A DNA stretch of 64,000 nucleotides, taken from positions 145,209 through 209,208 of the forward strand of contig NZ_JAGMUK010000005.1 in NCBI RefSeq assembly GCF_019049245.1, in the 5' to 3' direction. Below the pieces are notes generated by a model. It had not been told where the DNA came from. It was given only the letters and a program-made list of their open reading frames with translations, and did not search any database. Each line of letters opens with the position of its first letter. Positions within the stretch are counted from its first letter, which is position 1. The DNA comes from Streptomyces sp. AC555_RSS877. GTDB lineage: Bacteria > Actinomycetota > Actinomycetes > Streptomycetales > Streptomycetaceae. Positions 27,569 through 35,880 of the stretch are shown here, piece by piece. The position numbers and the translations under genes were made by a program.

Positions 27569-29878
27569 ATGACCACCGCCCCCTGGCGTGACCCCGCCCT
27601 GCCCGCCGCCGCCCGCGTCGACGACCTCCTCCCCCGGATGACCCTGGAGGAGAAGACCGCCCAGCTGTACGGCGTGTGGGTGGGCGCCGCCACGGACGGC
27701 GACGGAGTCGCCCCCCTGCAGAGCGAGATGACCACCGACTACGACTGGGACGAGCTGATCACCCACGGCCTGGGCCAGCTCACCCGCCCCTTCGGCACGG
27801 CCCCGGTGGACCCGGCGCTGGGCGCGCAGGCACTGGCCCGCGCCCAGCGCCGCATCGCCGACGCCGGCCGGTTCGGCATCCCCGCGATCGCCCACGAGGA
27901 GTGCCTGGCCGGTTTCACGGCCTGGCAGGCCACCGCCTACCCCGTCCCGCTCGCCTGGGGCGCGGCCTTCGACCCCGCGCTGGTCGAGGAGATGGCCCGC
28001 CGCATCGGCGAGGACCTGCGCTCGGTCGGCGTCCACCAGGGCCTCGCCCCGGTCCTGGACGTCGTACGGGATCCCCGGTGGGGGCGTGTCGAGGAGACCA
28101 TCGGCGAGGATCCGTACCTGGTCGGCACGGTCGGTGCTGCCTACGTCCGGGGCCTCGAGTCGGCCGGGATCATCGCCACGCTCAAGCACTTCGCCGGGTA
28201 CGCCTCCTCGGCGGGCGCCCGCAACCAGGCTCCCGTGCGCGCGGGTGTCCGCGAGTTCGCCGACGTGGTCCTCCCGCCGTTCGAGATGGCGCTGCGGGAG
28301 GGCGGAGCCCGCTCGGTGATGGCCGCGTACACCGACACGGACGGCGTCCCCGCCTCGGCCGACCCCGGCCTGCTGACCGGACTCCTGCGCGAGCAGTGGG
28401 ACTTCACCGGCACGGTGGTCGCCGACTACTTCGGCATCGGCTTCCTGCAGACCCAGCACCGGGTGGCGGGAACCGAGGCGGAGGCGGCGCATGCGGCGCT
28501 GTCGGCCGGCGTCGACGTGGAACTGCCGACACTCAGGTGCTACGGCAAACCGCTGCTGGAGGCGGTCAGGGCGGGCGCGGTCCCGGAGTCCCTGATCGAC
28601 CGGGCGGTTCACCGGGTGCTGCTCCAGAAGTGCGAACTGGGCCTGCTGGACGAGGACTGGGACCCGGAGCCGGCCGGCCGCATCAACCTCGACTCGACGG
28701 CGAACCGGGCGGTGGCCCGCCGTCTGGCTCAGGAGTCGGTGGTGCTGCTGGACAACCCGGACGGCCTGCTGCCACTGGCCCCCGACACACGCGTCGCGGT
28801 GGTCGGCCCGAGGGCGGCGGACGCACTGGCGATGCTCGGCTGCTACTCCTTCCCCTCCCACGTCCTCACACAGCACCCCGAGGTGCCGACGGGCGTGGAC
28901 ATCCCCACGCTCCTGGAGTCCCTGCGGGCCGAACTCCCGGACGCGAAGGCGGCGTTCGCGGAGGGCTGCGGGGTGTCGGACCCGGACACGTCCGGCTTCG
29001 AGGAGGCGGTGGCACGGACGGCCGAGGCGGACGTCTGCGTGGCGGTACTGGGCGACCGGGCGGGCCTGTTCGGCCGCGGCACCTCGGGCGAGGGCTGCGA
29101 CGCGACGGACCTGCGGCTGCCGGGCGTCCAGGCCGAGTTGCTGGACACCCTGGTGGCGACCGGCGTCCCGGTCGTCCTCGTCCTGCTCACCGGCCGCCCG
29201 TACGCCCTGGGCCGTTGGGAGGGCCGGCTCGCCGCCGTCGTCCAGGCGTTCTTCCCCGGCGAGGAGGGCGGCCCGGCGGTGGCGGGAGTGCTGTCGGGCC
29301 GCGTGAACCCGTCCGGCCGGCTGCCGGTCAGTGTCCCGCGCGTCCCCGGCGGCCAGCCGTGGACGTACCTGCAGCCGCCGCTGGGCCTGCGCGCGGACGT
29401 GAGCAACCTGGACCCGACACCGCTGTACGCCTTCGGACACGGCCGCTCCTACACGGAGTTCGTGTGGGAGGACTTCCAGGGCGGCCCGGCCTCGGAGATG
29501 GACACCGACGGGACGTACGACGTGTCGGTCACGGTCCGCAACGCGGGCGACCGCGCCGGCGCCGAGGTCGTCCAGCTGTACCTGCACGATCCGGTCGCCA
29601 CGGTCACCCGCCCCGACGTCCGCCTGATCGGCTACCGGCGCCTGGAGCTGGAGCCGGGCCGGTCCTCGCGGGTCACCTTCCGCTTCCACCCGGACCTGTC
29701 GGCGTTCACCGACCGTTCCGGCCGAAGGGTCGTCGAACCGGGCGCGCTGGAACTACGGCTGGCGGTCTCCAGCGCGGACGTACGCCACACGTCCCGGCTG
29801 ACCCTCACGGGACCGGTGCGGGTGCTGGGTCCGGACCGCAGGCTGCACTGCGAGACGGAGGTGTCGGGCGTGGACTGA
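27569..29878 (+). CDS. Glycoside hydrolase family 3 (beta-xylosidase / beta-glucosidase)
   Basis: 769 residues, no signal peptide, so intracellular. The GH3 barrel shows the substrate-binding DVVRDPRWGRVEET, LKHFAGY and the nucleophile Asp286 in VVADYFG. The alpha/beta sandwich follows (LLDNPDGLLPL, VAVLGDRAG, PVVLVLLTGRPY) and a fibronectin-III-like domain closes the protein (VRNAGDRAGAEVVQLYLHDP). It would split non-reducing-end xylose or glucose from imported oligosaccharides. Xylosidase is favoured by the neighbouring xylanase; sequence alone does not decide. GGAG lies before the ATG. No sugar ABC transporter is adjacent, so uptake must be encoded elsewhere. Confidence 0.93.
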   Translation: MTTAPWRDPALPAAARVDDLLPRMTLEEKTAQLYGVWVGAATDGDGVAPLQSEMTTDYDWDELITHGLGQLTRPFGTAPVDPALGAQALARAQRRIADAGRFGIPAIAHEECLAGFTAWQATAYPVPLAWGAAFDPALVEEMARRIGEDLRSVGVHQGLAPVLDVVRDPRWGRVEETIGEDPYLVGTVGAAYVRGLESAGIIATLKHFAGYASSAGARNQAPVRAGVREFADVVLPPFEMALREGGARSVMAAYTDTDGVPASADPGLLTGLLREQWDFTGTVVADYFGIGFLQTQHRVAGTEAEAAHAALSAGVDVELPTLRCYGKPLLEAVRAGAVPESLIDRAVHRVLLQKCELGLLDEDWDPEPAGRINLDSTANRAVARRLAQESVVLLDNPDGLLPLAPDTRVAVVGPRAADALAMLGCYSFPSHVLTQHPEVPTGVDIPTLLESLRAELPDAKAAFAEGCGVSDPDTSGFEEAVARTAEADVCVAVLGDRAGLFGRGTSGEGCDATDLRLPGVQAELLDTLVATGVPVVLVLLTGRPYALGRWEGRLAAVVQAFFPGEEGGPAVAGVLSGRVNPSGRLPVSVPRVPGGQPWTYLQPPLGLRADVSNLDPTPLYAFGHGRSYTEFVWEDFQGGPASEMDTDGTYDVSVTVRNAGDRAGAEVVQLYLHDPVATVTRPDVRLIGYRRLELEPGRSSRVTFRFHPDLSAFTDRSGRRVVEPGALELRLAVSSADVRHTSRLTLTGPVRVLGPDRRLHCETEVSGVD

Positions 29879-29959
29879 CCTCGGCCGCCACGTCCGCCAT
29901 GAGCTGAGGACGTGCCATCGCCACGGCGGCCGCGCAGTCCGCCGCGTCGGAGGCATGGC

Positions 29960-30345
29960 GGGCGCCGAGGCGGGGCGTGCTCGGCGCCGATGCGGGGGCG
30001 CGTGTTGGCCTCCCCGGCGGAGCCACGGTGACCGCCGAGGCGGGGGCATGGTCCGCGCCACGCAAAGCACGGTCGGCGCCGGGCGTGCTCGGCGCCGCAG
30101 CCGGGGCGCGTGTTGGCCTCCCCGGCGGGGGCATGGTGGCCGCCGGGGCGGGGCGCGCTCGGCGCCGAGGCGGAGGCATCGTCGGCGCCAGGCGTGCTCG
30201 GCGCCGCAGCCGGGGCGCGATGACCGCCCCGGCGGAGCCACGGTGACCGCGAGGCGGAGGCATCGTCGGCGCCAGGCGTGCTCGGCGCCGCAGCCGGGGC
30301 GCGATGACCGCCCCGGCGGAGCCACGGTGACCGCCGAGGCGGGGG
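29960..30345. repeat. GC-rich minisatellite with two perfect 84-bp units
   Basis: The 593-bp spacer 29879-30471 has no credible gene. It contains an exact tandem repeat of 84 bp (30167-30250 and 30251-30334), preceded by several shuffled partial copies of the same blocks (GGCGTGCTCGGCGCC, CCGGCGGAGCCACGGTGACC, GAGGCGG(A/G)GGCAT). Because 84 is a multiple of three, all six frames stay open through it. Predicted products are Arg/Pro/Ala-rich in every frame, so I treat it as non-coding. Confidence 0.85.
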
Positions 30346-30471
30346 CATGGTCCGCGCCGGGAAGAGGGCACGACGAGGCAGTCGCCGCCGCGGCGACCGT
30401 CCGCACGGTCGTGCCGGACATGCGCCGCCGAGGACCCGGCACCACCCCCTGGAAGCAGTCCTGCGCCCCCG

Positions 30472-30729
30472 TCAGCCCGCGTCCACCGACTCGAACCGCC
30501 ACCGATGCACCGGTCGGCCGGTCAAGTCACCGCCGGGTTCGGGAAGTTCGGGCAGCTCGGCGTCGTAGGCCGCGTCCCACCACGTGATGACGAGTACCCG
30601 GTCCTGCGGGGCCCGGAAGGTCTCCCGGCGCAGCGGCGCCCCGGGCAGTTCCTGCCGTTGTGCCCAGGCCAGCAACTCCTCGCCGCGCCCTTCGGCCGCC
30701 CGCGCCTCCCACATCAGCGCGACCGTCAT
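30472..30729 (-). CDS. Small protein coupled to tsaD
   Basis: 85 residues, starting at an ATG that overlaps the tsaD stop by four bases (ATGA), so translation is coupled to tsaD. Sequence [20 protein letters not shown], a central [11 protein letters not shown] and a final HRWRFESVD suggest a small alpha+beta protein of the dimeric-barrel type. No catalytic residues can be named and I do not recognise a characterised family. It sits at the end of the tsaB-rimI-tsaD run. Confidence 0.7.
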   Translation of the reverse strand: MTVALMWEARAAEGRGEELLAWAQRQELPGAPLRRETFRAPQDRVLVITWWDAAYDAELPELPEPGGDLTGRPVHRWRFESVDAG

Positions 30730-31811
30730 GAGTACAGGTTCCCGTTGCTGACCTCGTGGACGTGGTCGTGCCCGGGGACGTGCGGTTCGGTCACGGGAAG
30801 GGACGAGTCCGCCGACAGGTCCCAGCTCGACGCCGGCCGGTTCCGCGCCACCATCTCCGCGCCCAGCGCGGCCACCATCGCCCCGTTGTCGGTGCACAGC
30901 TTGGGCCGCGGGACGCGCAGCCGGATTCCGGCCGCCTCGCAGCGCTCCTGGGCCAGCGCCCGCAACCGGGTGTTGGCGGCCACACCTCCGCCGATCATCA
31001 GGTGGTCGACGCCCTCGTCACGGCAGGCCCTGACCGCCTTGCGGGTCAGCACGTCCACGACCGCCTCCTGGAAGGAGGCCGCCACGTCCCGCACCGGCAC
31101 CTCCTCCCCCGCCGCCCGCTTCGCCTCGATCCAGCGGGCCACGGCCGTCTTCAGCCCGGAGAAGGAGAAGTCGTACGCCGGGTCGCGCGGCCCGGTCAGA
31201 CCGCGCGGGAACGCGATGGCCGACGGGTCGCCCTCCTTCGCGTACCGGTCGATGACCGGGCCGCCCGGGAACCCGAGGTTGAGCACGCGCGCGATCTTGT
31301 CGAAGGCCTCCCCCGCCGCGTCGTCGATGGTGGCGCCCATCGGCCGTACGTCGGAGGTGATGTCCGAGGAGAGCAGCAGGGACGAGTGGCCGCCGCTCAC
31401 CAGCAGTGCCATCGTCGGCTCCGGCAGCGCCCCGTGCTCCAGCTGGTCCACGCAGATGTGCGAGGCCAGGTGGTTGACGCCGTACAGCGGCTTGCCGAGC
31501 GCGTAGGCGTACGCCTTCGCCGCCGAGACGCCGACGAGCAGGGCGCCCGCGAGCCCCGGACCGGCCGTCACGGCGATGCCGTCCAGGTCCCTCGCCGAGA
31601 CCCCCGCTTCCTTCAGCGCGCGGTCGATGGTCGGCACCATCGCCTCCAGGTGCGCCCGGGAGGCGACCTCCGGCACGACCCCGCCGAAGCGGGCGTGTTC
31701 GTCGACGCTGGAGGCGATGGCGTCGGCCAGCAGGGTGGTGCCCCGGACGATGCCGACGCCGGTCTCGTCACAGGAGGTCTCGATGCCGAGGACGAGCGGT
31801 TCGTCAGCCAT
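30726..31811 (-). CDS. tsaD: tRNA N6-threonylcarbamoyladenosine transferase TsaD
   Basis: 361 residues of the Kae1/Qri7/TsaD ASKHA family; it transfers threonylcarbamoyl to A37 of tRNAs reading ANN codons. [11 protein letters not shown] opens the nucleotide fold, the metal-binding His114 and His118 lie in NHLASH, then [30 protein letters not shown] and the late [11 protein letters not shown]. The C-terminus [10 protein letters not shown] is typical. It overlaps rimI by eight bases and follows tsaB; tsaE lies about 1.7 kb upstream. TsaC is not in the window. Confidence 0.97.
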   Translation of the reverse strand: MADEPLVLGIETSCDETGVGIVRGTTLLADAIASSVDEHARFGGVVPEVASRAHLEAMVPTIDRALKEAGVSARDLDGIAVTAGPGLAGALLVGVSAAKAYAYALGKPLYGVNHLASHICVDQLEHGALPEPTMALLVSGGHSSLLLSSDITSDVRPMGATIDDAAGEAFDKIARVLNLGFPGGPVIDRYAKEGDPSAIAFPRGLTGPRDPAYDFSFSGLKTAVARWIEAKRAAGEEVPVRDVAASFQEAVVDVLTRKAVRACRDEGVDHLMIGGGVAANTRLRALAQERCEAAGIRLRVPRPKLCTDNGAMVAALGAEMVARNRPASSWDLSADSSLPVTEPHVPGHDHVHEVSNGNLYS

Positions 31812-32346
31812 GGATCTCGGTTCCTTGTACGCCGTTCACGGAGGTGGAGGGGGAGGGGGAGGCGGAGGTGGAGGGGCCGTTCAGTTTCATCACCAGGGCG
31901 TCCACGTTGCCCGGCTGGTAGTAGCCGCGCCGGAAACCGATGGGCTCGAAGCCGAAGCGCTCGTAGAGCTTCTGGGCGCGGATGTTGTCGACCCGGCACT
32001 CCAGCATCACTTCGGCGCACTCGAAGGCGGACGCGGCCCGCAGCAGCTCGGTCAGCAGCCGTCCGCCGAGGCCGGTGCCCTGGTGGTCGCGGGCGACGGC
32101 GATGGTCTGTACGTCGGCCAGGTCTCCGGAGGAGGCCAGTCCGGCGTATCCGACCAGGCGCCCTTCGGCGGTCTCGGCGACGACGTACCGTCGTGTCGCC
32201 TCGGCGCCCCGGGAGTGGGCCAGCTCGGACCAGAACATGCCCCGGCTCCAGGCGTCCTCGGGGAAGAGGTCCCGCTCCAGTTCGAGCACGGGGTCGATGT
32301 CCCACCAGCGCATCTCGCGCAGTCGAGGTGTCACGGTGCGGGTCAC
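31804..32346 (-). CDS. rimI: Ribosomal protein S18 alanine N-acetyltransferase-like GNAT
   Basis: 180-residue GNAT acetyltransferase. Motif A with the acetyl-CoA pyrophosphate loop is [15 protein letters not shown], followed by [20 protein letters not shown] and [15 protein letters not shown], the RimI signature. A Ser/Pro/Thr-rich tail of about 25 residues is extra. It starts with GTG overlapping the tsaB stop (GTGA) and overlaps tsaD by eight bases: the common actinobacterial tsaB-rimI-tsaD order. Confidence 0.93.
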   Translation of the reverse strand: MTRTVTPRLREMRWWDIDPVLELERDLFPEDAWSRGMFWSELAHSRGAEATRRYVVAETAEGRLVGYAGLASSGDLADVQTIAVARDHQGTGLGGRLLTELLRAASAFECAEVMLECRVDNIRAQKLYERFGFEPIGFRRGYYQPGNVDALVMKLNGPSTSASPSPSTSVNGVQGTEIHG

Positions 32347-32999
32347 TTGGGGGTGACCACCTTGTAGTTCTTGGGGACCTGGGCGTCGGGGCGGCGCAGG
32401 TACAGGGGCCGGGGGGCGGGGAGTTCCCGGCCCGCGGCCAGTCTCTCGACGGCGAGGCGAGCCAGCGCCGCGGCCGACACGTTCTCGGGTTCGTGCGCGA
32501 CCGGGAAGGTGTCCGGGTAGAGCAGTGCGCCCGCGCCGACGGCCGGCAGTCCGGCCACCTGGCCGGCGATGTCGGCGGGCCGGTCGACGGCGGGGTCGGT
32601 GAGGCGGGTGCGGGAGTCGGCGTACTTCGCCCAGTAGACCTCCTTGCGCCGGGCGTCGGTCGCCACGACGAAGGGGCCCTTCTCGATGTCGGCCGCATAC
32701 GCGAGGCCGTCGAGGGTGCACACGCCGTGGACGGGGACACCGAGCGCGAGACCGAAGGTGTCCGCGGTCATCAGGCCGACGCGCAGCCCGGTGTAGGGGC
32801 CGGGGCCGATGCCGACGACGACACCGGTGACGGCGTCGATCGTGAGGCCGGCCTCGGCGAGGACGCGGTCGACGGCCGGCAGCAGCAGCTCGCCGTGCCG
32901 GCGCGCGTCCACCTGACTCGACGAGGCGATGACGTCCGTGCCGTCGTGCAGCGCGACGGTGACGGCGGGGGTGGCGGTATCCAGAGCGAGCAAGAGCAC
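32343..32999 (-). CDS. tsaB: tRNA threonylcarbamoyladenosine biosynthesis protein TsaB
   Basis: 218-residue inactive TsaD paralogue that pairs with TsaD in the t6A complex. LLALDTATPAVTVAL and RRHGELLLPAVD open the fold, then VVGIGPGPYTGLRVGL, the family's most conserved run. Start is GTG at 32999. First gene of the tsaB-rimI-tsaD-small-ORF set, all overlapping by four to eight bases. The divergent gene on its other side begins at 33099. Confidence 0.95.
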   Translation of the reverse strand: MLLLALDTATPAVTVALHDGTDVIASSSQVDARRHGELLLPAVDRVLAEAGLTIDAVTGVVVGIGPGPYTGLRVGLMTADTFGLALGVPVHGVCTLDGLAYAADIEKGPFVVATDARRKEVYWAKYADSRTRLTDPAVDRPADIAGQVAGLPAVGAGALLYPDTFPVAHEPENVSAAALARLAVERLAAGRELPAPRPLYLRRPDAQVPKNYKVVTPK

Positions 33000-33098
33000 G
33001 CAAACAGCCTACGGCTCCTGCGACGCGGGCACGGCCGTCCGGGAGGGGTGGTCACCTGCTGCTACCGTCACCGCAAAGCGGGACGTACTACACGAGGC

Positions 33099-33668
33099 AT
33101 GAGGTGGACGACGGTGGCAAGTGGCAGCTCGGGAATCGTGGCCGGGCTCACCGTGGCGGCCCTGGCGACGGTCGGCTTCCTCGCCTACCAGGCCTCGGCG
33201 AACGTCCCGGCCGGCCTCGGCGGACCGGACACCGGCAGCCCGGCCGCGGCGGCCGCTCTGAAGGCGCCCCTCGGCCAGGAGAACCCCACCGCGCTGCCCG
33301 CCGACTCCGGTGAGGGTGAACGGGTCGTCTACTCGCTGGACCGCGACCGGGTGTGGCTGGTCGGCCCGGGCAACGAGGTCAGCCGCACCTTCAAGGTCAC
33401 CCCGGGGACCGTCGCCCCGGCCCCGGGCACGTACGCGGTCAGGTCCCGCTCGAACAGGATCACCGGCACCGACGGCATCCCCGTCGAACACGTCGTGCGC
33501 TTCACCAGCGTGGACGGCGTGGCCATCGGCTTCAGCGCTGCGGTGGACAACCGCGCGCCGCTCTCCCGCCGCCCGGCCAAGACGGGCGGCATCCGGGAGT
33601 CCCGTGCCGACGGTGACGCGATGTGGAAGTCCGCGACGATCGGCGTGAAGGTCGTCGTGGTCCGCTAG
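33099..33668 (+). CDS. Membrane-anchored YkuD-like protein lacking the catalytic Cys
   Basis: 189 residues: one hydrophobic helix (about residues 8-28), a flexible linker, then a domain that reads like an L,D-transpeptidase: VVYSLDRDRVWLVGPGNEV, TFKVTPGTVAPAPGTYAV and the end of the fold SRADGDAMWKSATIGVKVVV. The catalytic SHGC-I-R motif is replaced by KTGG-IR (residues 161-166), so the Cys is Gly164 and the His Thr162. It cannot carry out normal L,D-transpeptidation and may bind peptidoglycan. The ATG at 33099 is close to its GAGG; GTG at 33114, with GAGG nine bases upstream, is an alternative. An apparently active L,D-transpeptidase is encoded at 37096-37995. The family call is my reading of the motif pattern. 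Confidence 0.7.
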   Translation: MRWTTVASGSSGIVAGLTVAALATVGFLAYQASANVPAGLGGPDTGSPAAAAALKAPLGQENPTALPADSGEGERVVYSLDRDRVWLVGPGNEVSRTFKVTPGTVAPAPGTYAVRSRSNRITGTDGIPVEHVVRFTSVDGVAIGFSAAVDNRAPLSRRPAKTGGIRESRADGDAMWKSATIGVKVVVVR

Positions 33669-33683
33669 GGCCGGACGGGGTTC

Positions 33684-33854
33684 CTAGGCCGCTTTGCGAT
33701 GCTCGGCGGGCGGCTGGACCGTGCCGGGATCGGGCAGCCGCGGAGGCGTGGAGACCGCGTGCGCGGCGGCGCAGGACGCCAGCAGGTCGCGCATGGACAC
33801 CCCGGCGACGACCGCGTACGGCCGCGGTTCCGGCTTGTTCTCGATGGCCGACAT
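33684..33854 (-). CDS. 56-residue conserved-looking small ORF
   Basis: Starts at ATG 33854 with an optimal AGGAGG six bases upstream and ends at TAG 33684. The peptide is MSAIENKPEPRPYAVVAGVS followed by MRDLLASCAAAHAVSTPP and a Pro-rich, basic tail. The block DLLASCAAA.AVSTPP is one I associate with several small Streptomyces ORFs of unknown function. It has no signal peptide and a single Cys. A perfect 22-bp palindrome lies 28 bp ahead of the start, so its expression is probably controlled. It stands alone on this strand between the YkuD-like gene and tsaE. Confidence 0.75.
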   Translation of the reverse strand: MSAIENKPEPRPYAVVAGVSMRDLLASCAAAHAVSTPPRLPDPGTVQPPAEHRKAA

Positions 33855-33882
33855 GGACGCCTCCTGAAGTTCGGGGGCGGGC

Positions 33883-33904
33883 GTAGTTAGGTAGACCTAA
33901 CTAC
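33883..33904. promoter_or_regulatory. Perfect 22-bp palindromic operator
   Basis: GTAGTTAGGT-AG-ACCTAACTAC, ten-base arms with a two-base centre, in an A/T-rich patch upstream of the small ORF at 33684-33854. The half-sites TTAGGT/ACCTAA look like those of DtxR/IdeR (DmdR) iron boxes, but the spacing is five bases shorter, so the regulator is unknown. Confidence 0.8.
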
Positions 33905-34016
33905 AAACTGGATACCATGTGACCACGCACGAGACGTCGAGCGCAACATCTTGCCGACGCCTTGTCGGAACCTTCATCTCCGGCGGCTGCCGTTCACACG
34001 AACAGGCGCGGCCGGT

Positions 34017-34529
34017 TCACGCCGACAGCACGCTCAGGTCCGCCGCCGCCCACCGTTCGCCCAGCCCGGTCAGCGTCACGTGCCGCACCTCGTCCGTGGT
34101 GTCTCCGACGGCCCGGTGGATCACGATCTCCAGCCGGTCGTCGGTCAGCTCCTCGACCTTGCCCTCGCCCCACTCCACGACGATCACCGACTCGGGCAGC
34201 GAGACGTCGAGGTCGAGGTCCTCCATCTCGTCGAGGCCGCCACCGAGGCGGTACGCGTCGACGTGGACGAGCGGCGGCCCGTCCCCGAGGGCCGGGTGCA
34301 CCCGGGCGATCACGAAGGTCGGGGACGTCACGGCCCCCCGGACGCCGAGCCCCTCGCCGAGCCCGCGGGTCAGCGTCGTCTTGCCCGCGCCCAGCTCACC
34401 GGTGAGCATCACGAGGTCGCCGGCGCGCAGCAGCTTGGCCAGGCGGCGGCCCAGCTCGCGCATCTGCTCGGGGGAGGTGACGGTCAGCTCGGTGTCAGCC
34501 GGGTCGTGCGGCGCTGCTGGTGCTTCCAT
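34017..34529 (-). CDS. tsaE: tRNA t6A ATPase TsaE
   Basis: 170-residue P-loop ATPase that works with TsaB-TsaD in t6A synthesis. Walker A is GELGAGKTT (about 44-52), then SPTFVIARVH, HVDAYRLGG and VVEWGEGKVEEL, all diagnostic. I use the ATG at 34529; an upstream in-frame ATG at 34562 would lengthen the overlap with the hydrolase gene. The start lies inside the end of the alpha/beta hydrolase gene (35-bp overlap), so translation is coupled. Gene order alr - hydrolase - tsaE is common in actinobacteria. Confidence 0.95.
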   Translation of the reverse strand: MEAPAAPHDPADTELTVTSPEQMRELGRRLAKLLRAGDLVMLTGELGAGKTTLTRGLGEGLGVRGAVTSPTFVIARVHPALGDGPPLVHVDAYRLGGGLDEMEDLDLDVSLPESVIVVEWGEGKVEELTDDRLEIVIHRAVGDTTDEVRHVTLTGLGERWAAADLSVLSA

Positions 34530-35751
34530 AGCCACCCACGGTAGCTCCTGCGGGTACGGCACCCGCCCGGGTGAGCAGGTCGGCGAGCCGGTCGGTGACC
34601 ACTTCCGGGTGTTCCAGCATCACCAGGTGCCCGGCGTCCGGGACGAGCACCAGCTCGGCGTCCGGCAGCAGGTCGGCGATGGCCTCGCTGTGCTCGCTGG
34701 GCGTGACGAGGTCCCCCACCCCGGCCAGCACGAGCACCGGCAGGTCTGCGAAGTGGACTAGGGCCTCGGTCTTGTCGTGGTCGTTGAACGCCGGGTAGTA
34801 CTCGGCGACGACGTCGATCGGTGTGCCCTCGATCATCCGCTCGGCGAACCGGACGATGGCCGGGTCGACGTCCCGCGACGCGAACGAGTACCGCTTGATG
34901 ACCCCGGCGAACAGGTCGGCGGTCGCCCGGCGCCCCTTCTCCACCAGGGCGGCCTGCTGTCCCAGCGCCTTCAGCACGCCGGGCAGCACCCGCCGTACGG
35001 CGTTCACGCCCGCCACGGGCAGCCCGAAGTTCACCTCGCCGAGCCGCCCCGACGACGTGCCCACCAGTGCCGCCGCCACCACCCTCTCGCGGATCAGCTC
35101 GGGGTACTGGTCGGCCAGGGCCATGACGGTCATGCCGCCCATGGAGTGCCCCACCAGCACGAGCGGTCCGTCCGGCACGGCGGCGTCGATGACGGCCTTC
35201 AGGTCGCGGCCCAGCTGCTCGATGCTGACCGGCACGTCGTTCTGCACCTGGGCCACGCCCCGCGCGGACCGGCCGTGGCTGCGCTGGTCCCAGTGCACGG
35301 TCCGTACGACGCCCCGCAGGGCGGCGCGCTGGAAGTGCCAGGAGTCCTGGCTCAGGCAGTAGCCGTGACTGAAGACGACGGTGACGGGTGCGGGTGCCTT
35401 GCGGCCGAAGAGCCGCCGGCGCCGGGGGCCGAGGGAGGCGGCGGTGGTGTCCGGGTCGACGTCGTCGACCTCGTAGTACAGCTCGGTGCCGTCGTCGGCG
35501 TACGCCTTGCCGGGGGTGCCACGCAGCGCGCCGTACGGTCCGGTCGAGTCCAGCGCGAGCCGCGCCTTCTGGCGCATGCCGCGGCCGACGGTGAGCCGCT
35601 CTATGGCGACTCCGGCCGCCGCGCCCGCGGCGACCACCCCTATCGCGGCGCCCGCGATGCCGGTCGCCCGGCGCCAGCCGGCGGCCGCCCCCGTGGCGGA
35701 GGCGACGGCCGCGGCAGCGTCCACGACGGCCTCCGCACTGCTCTCGCTCAC
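34495..35751 (-). CDS. Alpha/beta hydrolase with N-terminal membrane segment
   Basis: 418 residues. Residues about 35-55 (GIAGAAIGVVAAGAAAGVAI) form a hydrophobic stretch that may anchor the protein. The hydrolase domain shows VVFSHGYCLSQDSW (oxyanion HG), WDQRSHGRS, the nucleophile Ser in GHSMGG, the acid in VLAGVGDLVTP and the catalytic His in DAGHLVMLEHPE. All catalytic positions are present. The substrate is unknown; its fixed place between alr and tsaE suggests a housekeeping or cell-envelope role, but that is inference. Start is GTG at 35751. Confidence 0.9.
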   Translation of the reverse strand: MSESSAEAVVDAAAAVASATGAAAGWRRATGIAGAAIGVVAAGAAAGVAIERLTVGRGMRQKARLALDSTGPYGALRGTPGKAYADDGTELYYEVDDVDPDTTAASLGPRRRRLFGRKAPAPVTVVFSHGYCLSQDSWHFQRAALRGVVRTVHWDQRSHGRSARGVAQVQNDVPVSIEQLGRDLKAVIDAAVPDGPLVLVGHSMGGMTVMALADQYPELIRERVVAAALVGTSSGRLGEVNFGLPVAGVNAVRRVLPGVLKALGQQAALVEKGRRATADLFAGVIKRYSFASRDVDPAIVRFAERMIEGTPIDVVAEYYPAFNDHDKTEALVHFADLPVLVLAGVGDLVTPSEHSEAIADLLPDAELVLVPDAGHLVMLEHPEVVTDRLADLLTRAGAVPAGATVGGYGSTSSAARPG

Positions 35752-35820
35752 GTAACCGCTCCTCTTCGCCGGACTGCTGGTTCGCTGGGTCGGGTGACAC
35801 AGGTGTTGCCGGATGGTGCC

Positions 35821-35850
35821 GGGTGATGCCGGGTGATGCCGGGTGATGCC
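35821..35850. repeat. Three perfect 10-bp tandem repeats
   Basis: GGGTGATGCC three times, with a degenerate fourth copy before it, in the alr-hydrolase spacer. Confidence 0.9.
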
Positions 35851-35880
35851 GGGCGTGCTGTTCTTCCGCGCCCTTGCGGG

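Noticed and set aside
30167..30334. CRISPR-like array.
   Set aside because: The repeats are contiguous 84-bp units with no spacers and no cas genes in the window.
29955..30587. Possible repeat protein encoded by the 84-bp repeats.
   Set aside because: All frames are open through the repeats, products are Arg/Pro/Ala-rich without a fold-like pattern, and no frame has a convincing ribosome site.
30756..33668. A 970-codon open frame on the + strand antisense to tsaD, rimI and tsaB.
   Set aside because: It is the mirror of real minus-strand genes in high-GC DNA; composition is Arg/Gly/Pro-rich and only its last 190 codons (33099 onward) look like a protein.
33883..33904. Palindrome called as a genuine iron box (DmdR/IdeR site).
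   Set aside because: Half-sites agree but the spacing is about half a helical turn too short, so I leave the regulator unnamed.
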